Positions 42,051 through 47,990 of a stretch of DNA of 47,990 nucleotides are shown here, piece by piece. The translations under genes were made by a program, and so were the position numbers. Below the pieces are notes generated by a model, which saw only the letters and a program-made list of their open reading frames with translations, made no database searches and was not told the origin of the DNA. The stretch spans positions 1 to 47,990 of the forward strand of contig DDLS01000031.1 in NCBI GenBank assembly GCA_002340255.1. The letters run 5' to 3'. The DNA comes from Cyanobacteria bacterium UBA2566. GTDB taxonomy: Bacteria > Cyanobacteriota > Cyanobacteriia > Cyanobacteriales > Desertifilaceae. The first letter of the stretch is position 1. Every line of letters starts with the position of its first letter.

Positions 42051-44081
42051 ATGCCTGTTACCGAGTCTCCCTCTGCGATCGCCCCAAACCCCACGTCCTC
42101 CCGAAACTTTCCCTTAACTGCTGTTATCGGCCAAGAAGCCATTAAACTGGCGCTACTCCTGGCTTCTGTCGATCCAGGTTTAGGGGGAGTGGCGATCGCC
42201 GGTCGTCGCGGTACGGCAAAATCAGTCATGGCTAGAGCGATTCACGACCTGCTTCCGGCGATCGAAATCGTCAAAGACTCCTTCTGGAACCAAGCTCCCC
42301 ACGATTCATTACATCCAGAAGCAAACAATCCAGAAACTGAAATTATACCCGCGCCCTTTGTGCAAATTCCCCTCGGTATTACCGAAGACCGGCTCTTAGG
42401 ATCGGTGGATGTGGAAGAGTCCGTTAAGCAAGGAGCTACTGTCTTTCAACCGGGACTGCTGGCAAAAGCCAATCGTGGTGTTCTCTACGTGGATGAAATC
42501 AACCTCCTGGATGACCAAATCAGTAACCAATTGCTCGCGGTTCTCAGTGAAAGACGCAACCGCATCGAACGGGAAGGAATTAGTATTGAACATTCCTGTC
42601 AAGCCATTCTGATCGCCACATACAACCCGGAAGAAGGCTCACTTCGGGAACATCTCTTAGATAGGATAGCCATTAGCCTCTCTGCTGATGGTGTTCTTGG
42701 CCTCGATCAACGGGTAGAGGCCGTAAGCCAAGCCCTGTCCTACACCCAATCTCCCCAAGCCTTCCTCGAAAGCTACACGGAAGAACTCGACAACCTGAAA
42801 ACCCAAATTTTACTGGCGCGGGAATGGCTTCAAGATGTCACCATTACTCCAGAACAAGTCTCCTATCTGGTTGAGGAAGCCATTCGAGGAGCCGTGCAAG
42901 GTCATCGCGCTGAACTCTTTGCGGTGAAAGTGGCTAAAGCAGCGGCTGCCTTAGAAGGGCGCACGGAGGTGAGTGCAGAGGATTTACGCACCGCCGTCCA
43001 ACTGGTGATTGTGCCCAGAGCAACCGTAATTCAAGCCCCACCTCCAGATGAACCTCCACCGCCTCCCCCTCCCCCGGAACCTCCCCAAGACCAAGAGGAT
43101 CCCGATCGCGATGATGACGACGAAGATCGAGAAGAAGAGGAGGAAGATCCCCCAGAAGAGAATGAACCGGATGAACCCAGTGTCCCAGAAGAATTTATTT
43201 TCGATCCGGAAGGCGTGGTTCTCGATTCCAGCGTGCTTTATTTTGCCCAAATGGCCAAACGGCACGGAAAATCGGGCAGTCGTACCCTGATATTTACGGA
43301 CGATCGCGGCCGCTATGTCAAACCGATGTTACCCAAAGGTAAAGTGCGCCGCATTGCTGTCGATGCCACCCTGCGAGCAGCCGCTCCTTATCAGAAAGCC
43401 AGACGCGCCCGCAACCCCCACCGCCGCGTGATTGTGGAATCGGGGGATGTGCGATCCAAACGGTTAGCCCGCAAGTCTGGGGCGCTGGTGGTTTTTGTGG
43501 TGGATGCGTCCGGTTCTATGGCACTCAACCGGATGCAGTCAGCGAAAGGTGCGGTGATGCAACTGCTCACGGAGGCCTATCAAAATCGCGACCAGGTGTC
43601 CCTGATTCCCTTTAGAGGGGAGCAAGCGGAGGTCTTGTTACCCCCCACTCGTTCGATCGCCTCTGCCCGCCGTAGACTGGAAGTGATGCCCTGTGGCGGC
43701 GGTTCTCCCCTAGCCCATGGGTTAACGACGGCGGTGCGCGTGGGCATGAACGCCCAACAATCTGGCGATATTGGTCAAGTGGTTCTAGTGGCAATTACGG
43801 ATGGTCGGGGAAATATTCCCCTGGCGCGTTCCTTGGGCGAACCCTTGGAAGGGGAGGAAAAACCAGATATTAAGAATGAGCTATTAGAGATTGCGGCTCG
43901 TATTCGCGCCCTGGGGATTAAGCTGTTGGTGATTGATACGGAACGCAAGTTTATTTCCACAGGATTTGGTAAGGAGTTAGCGAAAACGGCAGGTGGGAGT
44001 TATTATCATTTGCCGAAAGCAACGGATCGGGCGATCGCCGGGGTTGCCCGAAGTGCGATCGCCGACATCAAAGCCACATAA
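42051..44081 (+). CDS. chlD: Magnesium chelatase subunit D
   Basis: A 676-aa protein of the Mg-protoporphyrin IX chelatase (ChlH/ChlI/ChlD), which inserts Mg2+ into protoporphyrin at the first committed step of chlorophyll synthesis. Residues about 20-330 form a AAA+ domain like ChlI (GVAIAGRRGTAKSVMARAI Walker A; GVLYVDEINLLDD Walker B). A Pro-rich then acidic linker (PPPDEPPPPPPPPEPP, DDDDEDREEEEEDPPEE) spans about 330-385. The C-terminal third is a VWA/integrin-I domain with MIDAS VFVVDASGSMALNRM. The length and linker match cyanobacterial ChlD and exclude ChlI. It is transcribed alone; a short hairpin TCGCTA-TATTG-TAGCGA lies upstream at 41891-41907. Confidence 0.96.
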   Translation: MPVTESPSAIAPNPTSSRNFPLTAVIGQEAIKLALLLASVDPGLGGVAIAGRRGTAKSVMARAIHDLLPAIEIVKDSFWNQAPHDSLHPEANNPETEIIPAPFVQIPLGITEDRLLGSVDVEESVKQGATVFQPGLLAKANRGVLYVDEINLLDDQISNQLLAVLSERRNRIEREGISIEHSCQAILIATYNPEEGSLREHLLDRIAISLSADGVLGLDQRVEAVSQALSYTQSPQAFLESYTEELDNLKTQILLAREWLQDVTITPEQVSYLVEEAIRGAVQGHRAELFAVKVAKAAAALEGRTEVSAEDLRTAVQLVIVPRATVIQAPPPDEPPPPPPPPEPPQDQEDPDRDDDDEDREEEEEDPPEENEPDEPSVPEEFIFDPEGVVLDSSVLYFAQMAKRHGKSGSRTLIFTDDRGRYVKPMLPKGKVRRIAVDATLRAAAPYQKARRARNPHRRVIVESGDVRSKRLARKSGALVVFVVDASGSMALNRMQSAKGAVMQLLTEAYQNRDQVSLIPFRGEQAEVLLPPTRSIASARRRLEVMPCGGGSPLAHGLTTAVRVGMNAQQSGDIGQVVLVAITDGRGNIPLARSLGEPLEGEEKPDIKNELLEIAARIRALGIKLLVIDTERKFISTGFGKELAKTAGGSYYHLPKATDRAIAGVARSAIADIKAT

Positions 44082-44273
44082 TGGGGTAATTGGTAATGGG
44101 TAATAGGAGTGAAAGAGTTGATGCGGCAATAGAAAAGCTCCTAACTCTCCCTTTCTCTGCTCACTCAGTGATTGATTCTCACCGCGTCACCGCGTCCCTC
44201 TATCTCCCAATTTTCCGGAAGGAACCTCAACCCCCCTGCATCAGACAATCATAAGGGTTGAGGATTTCTGCTT

Positions 44274-44486
44274 ATGTCTAGAAAAACTTGTCTGACGGAT
44301 TGCTCCCAAAATTATTGTCCTTTTGTGCAAGATCCCAAAAATCCCCGTCGCTATGTTTGTCTCAAATGTGGGTTAGAGCGCTCCTTGGATAGACGCGATC
44401 GCGATTATCGAGAGGATGAAGGCGATCGATCCTCTGCTGCGATCCTCGCCCTCCTCAGTGTGATTGTACTGTTGATCCTCCTTTAG
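44274..44486 (+). CDS. Small zinc-ribbon-like protein with C-terminal membrane helix
   Basis: A 70-aa ORF. The N-terminal half has cysteines in CLTDCSQNYCPF and YVCLKCGLERSL, a likely zinc-ribbon arrangement. A charged Arg/Asp/Glu segment (DRRDRDYREDEGDRSS) follows, and then a single C-terminal hydrophobic helix (AAILALLSVIVLLILL). That order suggests a tail-anchored protein with a cytosolic metal site. HIP1 sites occur within it. I do not recognise a named family. It is in the same direction as chlD and the Bax-inhibitor-1 gene; gaps of about 190 and 90 bp make an operon unclear. Confidence 0.65.
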   Translation: MSRKTCLTDCSQNYCPFVQDPKNPRRYVCLKCGLERSLDRRDRDYREDEGDRSSAAILALLSVIVLLILL

Positions 44487-44579
44487 ATTAAGCAAACTGG
44501 GTAATTATTGGAAAGTCCACGGAGCTTTGCGCCACAATATAAAATATGGCTTTGTAATAGACGTTTCATTGAAACACCC

Positions 44580-45308
44580 ATGAGTAACAGTTCAAACTTT
44601 CTCAATGACATTCGTGAAGCAAAGGGACAACTGGTTGTTGGACCCAATGTAATTCCTAACGCCCTTCCCTATGTCGGCGGAGGCTTGGTTTTAACGGCTC
44701 TCGGAACCTATGGTGGCTTAACCGTCATCCAAACTAACCCCGGTATCTTCATGCCCAGTTTTATTGTGGCTCTGATTGCTGAGTTAGTCCTTTTCTTTAT
44801 CGCTAGAGGAGTCGCAGAAAAAGCTAATAACAGCACCGCTCTCCCCTTACTAGCAACTTATAGCCTTCTATCCGGTTATACCCTAAGTGGCTTAGTGTAC
44901 GTTGCCCTAGGAACCGAAGGTGTAGGAATGCAAGGTATTGCCTTCGCTGCTCTCGGTTGTGGAGTCGCTTTTGTCTTCGCTCGCCAAATTGGATCGAACC
45001 TCTCTGAGCAAGATGGTTTGGCTTTAACCCAAACCATTCAAATGGCTTTAGTTGCCTTTCTGGTGGTAATTTTAGCCCAAGTTATCTTTTCTCTCTTTGG
45101 CGTTTATACCCCCAACTGGTTAGAAATTGCCATTTCTGGTTTTGGTGTTTTCCTCTTCTGTGGCGTTGCCGTGGTAGATTTCTTTATTCTCCCCCGTACC
45201 TATCGGGATGAACAATATCTATCTGCCGCTCTGTCGATGTACCTAACGTACATTAACTTGTTTGTGTTTATCTTGCGCCTGCTGATTGCGATTTTTGGCC
45301 GAGATTAA
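44580..45308 (+). CDS. Bax inhibitor-1 (YccA/YbhL) family membrane protein
   Basis: About 242 aa from the ATG at 44580 (MSNSSNFLNDIREAKGQ); the frame extends upstream to 44508 with non-conserved residues. It has seven hydrophobic segments, for example GGGLVLTALGTYGGLTV, FIVALIAELVLFFIARG, YSLLSGYTLSGLVYVALG, GIAFAALGCGVAFVFARQIG, MALVAFLVVILAQVIFSLFGVY and GFGVFLFCGVAVVDFFIL. The late YLTYINLFVFILRLL is the conserved family end. Bacterial BI-1 relatives act as membrane proteins with calcium-leak or protease-modulator roles in the best-studied cases; the role here is unknown. A strong hairpin follows at 45344-45378. Confidence 0.9.
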   Translation: MSNSSNFLNDIREAKGQLVVGPNVIPNALPYVGGGLVLTALGTYGGLTVIQTNPGIFMPSFIVALIAELVLFFIARGVAEKANNSTALPLLATYSLLSGYTLSGLVYVALGTEGVGMQGIAFAALGCGVAFVFARQIGSNLSEQDGLALTQTIQMALVAFLVVILAQVIFSLFGVYTPNWLEIAISGFGVFLFCGVAVVDFFILPRTYRDEQYLSAALSMYLTYINLFVFILRLLIAIFGRD

Positions 45309-45343
45309 GCCATTCACTGTAGATTAATGTGAATTAACATAAA

Positions 45344-45378
45344 GGCGGGTTAGCTGGAGGGGTTTCAGCTAACCCGCC
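45344..45378 (+). terminator. Strong hairpin terminator of the Bax-inhibitor-1 family gene
   Basis: A perfect 13-bp stem GGCGGGTTAGCTG / CAGCTAACCCGCC with a 9-nt loop starts 36 nt beyond the stop. AAA before and TCCTTT after extend it, but the T run is short. Confidence 0.75.
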
Positions 45379-45397
45379 TCCTTTAGGTGAACACATC

Positions 45398-45484
45398 TAT
45401 AGCGCTTCACGCTAGGGAATGGGGAATGGGGAATGGGGAATGGGGAATGGGGAATAGGGAATGGGGAATAGGGAATAGGGAATA
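45398..45484 (+). repeat. Composite repeat: TATAGCGC palindrome plus ten-odd GGGAATR heptads (copy 3)
   Basis: TATAGCGCTTCACGCTA leads directly into a tandem array of GGGAATG/GGGAATA units from 45414 to 45484. Such heptanucleotide arrays are the short tandemly repeated repetitive sequences known from filamentous cyanobacteria. This is the longest array in the window. Confidence 0.85.
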
Positions 45485-45567
45485 AGGGCGGAGAATGGGA
45501 TCAACCCTGGCTATAACGAAAGATCTCGAACAAGCTATCCATGCCGTTTGCCAATATTTGTAAATAC

Positions 45568-45586
45568 TATAGCGAGAAGCGCTATA
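45568..45586. repeat. Perfect TATAGCG palindrome (related half-copy)
   Basis: TATAGCG-AGAAG-CGCTATA has perfect 7-bp arms. It matches the palindromic part of the composite repeats but has no heptad tail. Confidence 0.65.
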
Positions 45587-45614
45587 ACAAGAAAGAGACA
45601 GAAACGATCTCGGT

Positions 45615-45728
45615 TTAGCCAATCTTTTGGACTTGGCTAAAGTCTTTATCTCCCGTGATTAAAAAATCTGCTTCAGCCGCGATCGCTAGGGCAATGAGTT
45701 TAACCTCTTTATTGTAGATGACTGAATC
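45615..45728 (-). pseudogene. C-terminal remnant of a PIN-domain (VapC-like) toxin
   Basis: Minus-strand translation from 45728 gives DSVIYNKEVKLIALAIAAEA, then DFLITGDKDFSQVQKIG and a stop. The run from LIALAIAAEADFLITGDKDF is the conserved third and fourth acidic motif region of PIN nucleases. The N-terminal ~90 residues with the first catalytic Asp are missing, and no start codon with a PIN start is found. It lies in the same frame as, and directly after, the TAG stop of the lysine-rich ORF at 45729-45980. It is a decayed toxin and no antitoxin is recognised. Confidence 0.75.
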
Positions 45729-45980
45729 CTAGAAAAGATCTTTTTTCTTCTTTTTCTTTTTCTTACTGATAAAATTTTCTTGAATAAATTTATAGCCTTT
45801 GATCCCTTTTTCACGTAATTTGGAAACCTCTTGATCGCTTAATTCATTTTTCTTCGATTTATAGATCAAGTCAGAAGTTTCTTTACTGCTCAAACTGTTG
45901 GTTGCTAGTTTTTCAACGGTTGAAAAGCTTTTTTTTAAGCTCTTCCTGGCTTTTTTGGAATTGAGTAGGTCATCAAGCAT
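45729..45980 (-). CDS. Small lysine-rich hypothetical protein
   Basis: An 83-aa ORF of high lysine and serine content (MLDDLLNSKKARKSLKKSFS, LSDQEVSKLREKGIKGYKFI) ending in a run of eight lysines then DLF. It is helical by composition and has no recognised domain. Its TAG stop is immediately followed in frame by a PIN-toxin fragment. It could be a genuine small basic protein or the 5' piece of a rearranged gene. There is no close neighbour on the same strand to suggest a function. AT content is higher than in flanking genes. Confidence 0.5.
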   Translation of the reverse strand: MLDDLLNSKKARKSLKKSFSTVEKLATNSLSSKETSDLIYKSKKNELSDQEVSKLREKGIKGYKFIQENFISKKKKKKKKDLF

Positions 45981-46064
45981 GAATGTTTTTTAGGGGGTAA
46001 GTGAGTTTAATGCGTTAGAGAGATGAGGGTCAAACATTTAGAGTGACCCTCAAAGTTGTAATGA

Positions 46065-46724
46065 TTACTGAATATACTCTACAACGTCTTCGGTCGGATA
46101 GCGAACTTTGGGTAGTTGGCTGTATTTATCGTCTTCAGCACGATATCCAGCAGGACAGAGGAGAACGGAATGATAGCCTTTTGCGCTTAATCCGAGGATT
46201 TCATTGTATTTATCGGGGATAAAGCCTTCCATGGGACAAGCGTCTACACCTAGCATAGCAGCAGTGGTCATGAATTGACCGATCGCGATATAAACTTGCC
46301 GAGTTGACCAATCATCGACATTAAATAGATCGGGCGATCTCCCCAAAAACCCTTTAACCATCTTCCCAAACCCTTCTAGTTTTTCGATGGGGGTATTTCG
46401 CACTTGCGCCATATATTGGATATATCGCTCTGCTTCTGCTACACCAAAGTCTTTTTTAATCGCCAATACGACTAAATGGGAGGCTTCTACAACTTGGGTT
46501 TGTCCCCAAGAATGCTCCAGTAACTGCTGGCGCAAAGGAGAGTCTGTGAGGACAAAAAATTTCCACGGTTGCAGTCCAAAGGAAGAAGGAGTCAAGACTA
46601 AGCTTTGTTCTAGGACGTTCCATACCGGATCTGGAATTTTGCGCGTTGGATCGAATTTTTTGGTGGCATAACGCCACTGGAGTTGATTCAGGACGCTATC
46701 AGCGGAGACGGTATCAACAGTCAT
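46065..46724 (-). CDS. Nitroreductase-family NAD(P)H-dependent FMN oxidoreductase
   Basis: A 219-aa NfsB-like flavoprotein. The FMN-binding start is LQWRYATKKFDPTRKIP, followed by TPSSFGLQPWKFFVL. The central VEASHLVVLAIKKD and the late GVDACPMEGFIPDKYNEILG are typical of the NfsB/DrgA group, which reduces nitroaromatics and quinones with NAD(P)H. Length is standard. The physiological substrate is not known from sequence. It is monocistronic, with 78 bp between its start and the stop of the DUF4336 gene. Confidence 0.92.
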   Translation of the reverse strand: MTVDTVSADSVLNQLQWRYATKKFDPTRKIPDPVWNVLEQSLVLTPSSFGLQPWKFFVLTDSPLRQQLLEHSWGQTQVVEASHLVVLAIKKDFGVAEAERYIQYMAQVRNTPIEKLEGFGKMVKGFLGRSPDLFNVDDWSTRQVYIAIGQFMTTAAMLGVDACPMEGFIPDKYNEILGLSAKGYHSVLLCPAGYRAEDDKYSQLPKVRYPTEDVVEYIQ

Positions 46725-46802
46725 GGGTATTTTCTCAAGAATGTTTAGTGCGATCGCATTGATTATCCTACCGCAGGGCTTAACCGAACAGAATCATTAC
46801 CT

Positions 46803-47963
46803 CTAAACTTTCTGTTGTGCAGGGGGAACAATTCGGCGTTGGGATAAAGTGCGATCGATCGTTTGTAGAAGTTTGAGGTCTTCTGGGGGTAAGGAATAGG
46901 GACTAAGAGGGTGTTGTTTGAGGAAGCAAAAGGCTTGTCGGAAGTCGTAACCTGTGGCACGAATGGGGGCACTAAAGTGACAGGGAATCAGATGCTGAAA
47001 GTCCCAGCGGGCAACTTTTTCAGACCAATTTAAAACTTGTTGGGGAGCGCGGTTGAGGATTAAAGTTTGCAGAACAGGAGCGACCCAAAGACGATTTTGT
47101 AGGGGCTGAAAGGCTTGTTTCCAATTGGGTTTCCAATTGAAGGGAAAGAGACCGAAGTAGGCTTTTTTAGAGCGGTCTGGGGCGCTGATGACTTTTTTAA
47201 AAACCGTTGACCATTGGGGCGTTTCAAGGACGCTGGGTTGGAAGTAGAGGGCAAACAAACAGATGCGTTGCCATCCTTTGCGGCGGTTTTCTGGGGTATC
47301 TTGAATGGGGTCTGAGGCGCTGTCTTTGGCGTGAAAGAGGAGAGGATAGGGGTCAAATTGGGCGATCGCCGGTGGCTGTTCAGAAAGAGAGATAATGGTA
47401 TCTGTGACGCAGACTGTACCCGTAGCTCGGTGGAGCAAGGCAACTTCTTCAAATTGTCCTGGTCCGAGGTTAATCGGCCCTAGGATATGGTAGTCAAATT
47501 CGGCGCTAAACGGGGCTTGACGGCTGTCGACAGGTAAAATATGCGTTCGGTTGCCTGGTAACCCCAGCCAGGTCACCGGTAAATTAAAGGGAAAACTCCA
47601 TTGGTGGGGAGCAATAAAGACCTGAGCTTGGGGGAAATGACGGGCGAAGGGACCGACAAAGATTTTATGTTCGAGTCCCGAAACCGTAGGCAGGATAATA
47701 TATTTAACGTCTCCATGGAGATCGACTAATTCATTCACCAATCGCACACATTCGGGAGTAGGCGCAACCGGTGCATAGACCAGTAACCCCCCAGAGGAGA
47801 GTTTGATAATCGTCATGCGAATGGGAACGACCACGTAGAGAATCCCTTGAAGCTGGTCAAACGTCCAGATGGTGTCTTGGACGACTTCTTGGCGCAGGGT
47901 TCGCCGTTGACCGTAGGGATAGAGGGGTAAGAGGGGCCAAAAGGGCCAAGATAGGTCACTCAA
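46803..47963 (-). CDS. DUF4336 domain protein (metallo-beta-lactamase-like fold)
   Basis: A 386-aa protein matching the cyanobacterial and plant DUF4336 family. The N-terminal signature is WPFWPLLPLYPYGQRRTLRQ, then QDTIWTFDQLQGILYVVVPIRMTI and LVDLHGDVKYIILPTVSGLEHK. FPQAQVFIAPHQWSFP and TGTVCVTDTIISL follow, with a C-terminal FQHLIPCHFSAPI. The fold is thought to be metallo-beta-lactamase-like, but the canonical HxHxDH metal motif is not visible, so a hydrolase role is uncertain. The start is the ATG at 47963, close to the window end. Confidence 0.85.
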   Translation of the reverse strand: MSDLSWPFWPLLPLYPYGQRRTLRQEVVQDTIWTFDQLQGILYVVVPIRMTIIKLSSGGLLVYAPVAPTPECVRLVNELVDLHGDVKYIILPTVSGLEHKIFVGPFARHFPQAQVFIAPHQWSFPFNLPVTWLGLPGNRTHILPVDSRQAPFSAEFDYHILGPINLGPGQFEEVALLHRATGTVCVTDTIISLSEQPPAIAQFDPYPLLFHAKDSASDPIQDTPENRRKGWQRICLFALYFQPSVLETPQWSTVFKKVISAPDRSKKAYFGLFPFNWKPNWKQAFQPLQNRLWVAPVLQTLILNRAPQQVLNWSEKVARWDFQHLIPCHFSAPIRATGYDFRQAFCFLKQHPLSPYSLPPEDLKLLQTIDRTLSQRRIVPPAQQKV

Positions 47964-47990
47964 GAGATGGGGGAATGGGGGGATAGGGGG

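Larger units (their letters stand above)
45309..45728. other. Repeat-rich 420-bp spacer
   Basis: It holds, in order, the terminator hairpin of the BI-1 gene, the composite palindrome-heptad repeat, a second palindrome and the minus-strand PIN-toxin remnant, each listed separately. No intact gene was found in it. Confidence 0.7.

Noticed and set aside
41924..42145. 73-aa ORF overlapping the chlD start
   Set aside because: It overlaps the chlD coding start in another frame and has no recognisable features or ribosome site.
42051..44081. Considered as chlI or a generic MoxR/VWA pair
   Set aside because: The single 676-aa chain with AAA+, Pro/acidic linker and C-terminal VWA domain is diagnostic of ChlD.
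45413..45484. Tandem array considered as a CRISPR
   Set aside because: Units are 7 bp with no spacers and no cas genes nearby, so it is a heptanucleotide tandem repeat.
45407..45622. 71-aa ORF with repeated PHSLFPI units
   Set aside because: It is the translation of the heptad array; its coding appearance comes only from the repeat.

Overview
The window is a stretch of cyanobacterial chromosome. The evidence is the gene content: a Mg-chelatase D subunit for chlorophyll, a Ycf66 protein, a phylloquinone-pathway thioesterase, the fbp/zwf/opcA set, an isoleucyl-tRNA synthetase with the cyanobacterial CAAD membrane domain, Uma2/DUF29/DUF4336 proteins and a giant kinase/ATPase/histidine-kinase sensor. 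The HIP1-type octamer GCGATCGC is also very frequent. Heptad GGGAATR repeats, many Uma2-type genes and TnpB elements suggest a filamentous, non-heterocystous type, but the genus cannot be fixed from this sequence alone.

Layout. 1-1452: 3' part of a UvrD-like helicase, cut by the window edge. 1483-3382 (minus): a translationally coupled AAA ATPase plus RloB-like TOPRIM pair, the best candidate defence system here. 3571-4014: MerR-family metal-type regulator. 4052-10284 (minus): SbcC/Rad50-like ATPase, an unrecognised conserved protein and the PcrA helicase. 10587-11834: ATP-grasp ligase and DHNA-CoA thioesterase. 12005-17432 (minus): fbp, zwf and opcA with an FkbM methyltransferase inserted between zwf and opcA. 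17842-19604: HD-domain protein and hisA. 19633-27548 (minus): Uma2 protein, 1797-aa multi-domain sensor kinase, gnd. 27721-32839: ycf66-like gene with 48-bp tandem repeats, then ileS with CAAD. 32986-37234: Uma2, a GT-C-like membrane protein, DUF29, a VWA protein and a truncated Rpn-type nuclease. 37381-40456 (minus): cobalamin riboswitch and the cobalt ECF transporter cbiMNQO. 40520-41875: stand-alone TnpB element directly upstream of that riboswitch. 42051-45308: chlD, a small zinc-ribbon membrane protein and a Bax-inhibitor-1 family protein. 45309-47963: repeat-rich spacer with a PIN-toxin remnant, a small lysine-rich ORF, a nitroreductase and a DUF4336 protein.

How the genes work together. 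Zwf, OpcA and Gnd form the oxidative pentose phosphate branch that supplies NADPH in the dark, and Fbp acts at the opposing Calvin-cycle/gluconeogenic step. CbiMNQO imports cobalt for cobalamin and is expected to be shut off by cobalamin through the riboswitch. ChlD commits protoporphyrin to chlorophyll, and the DHNA-CoA thioesterase belongs to phylloquinone synthesis for photosystem I. No tRNA, rRNA or CRISPR array was seen.
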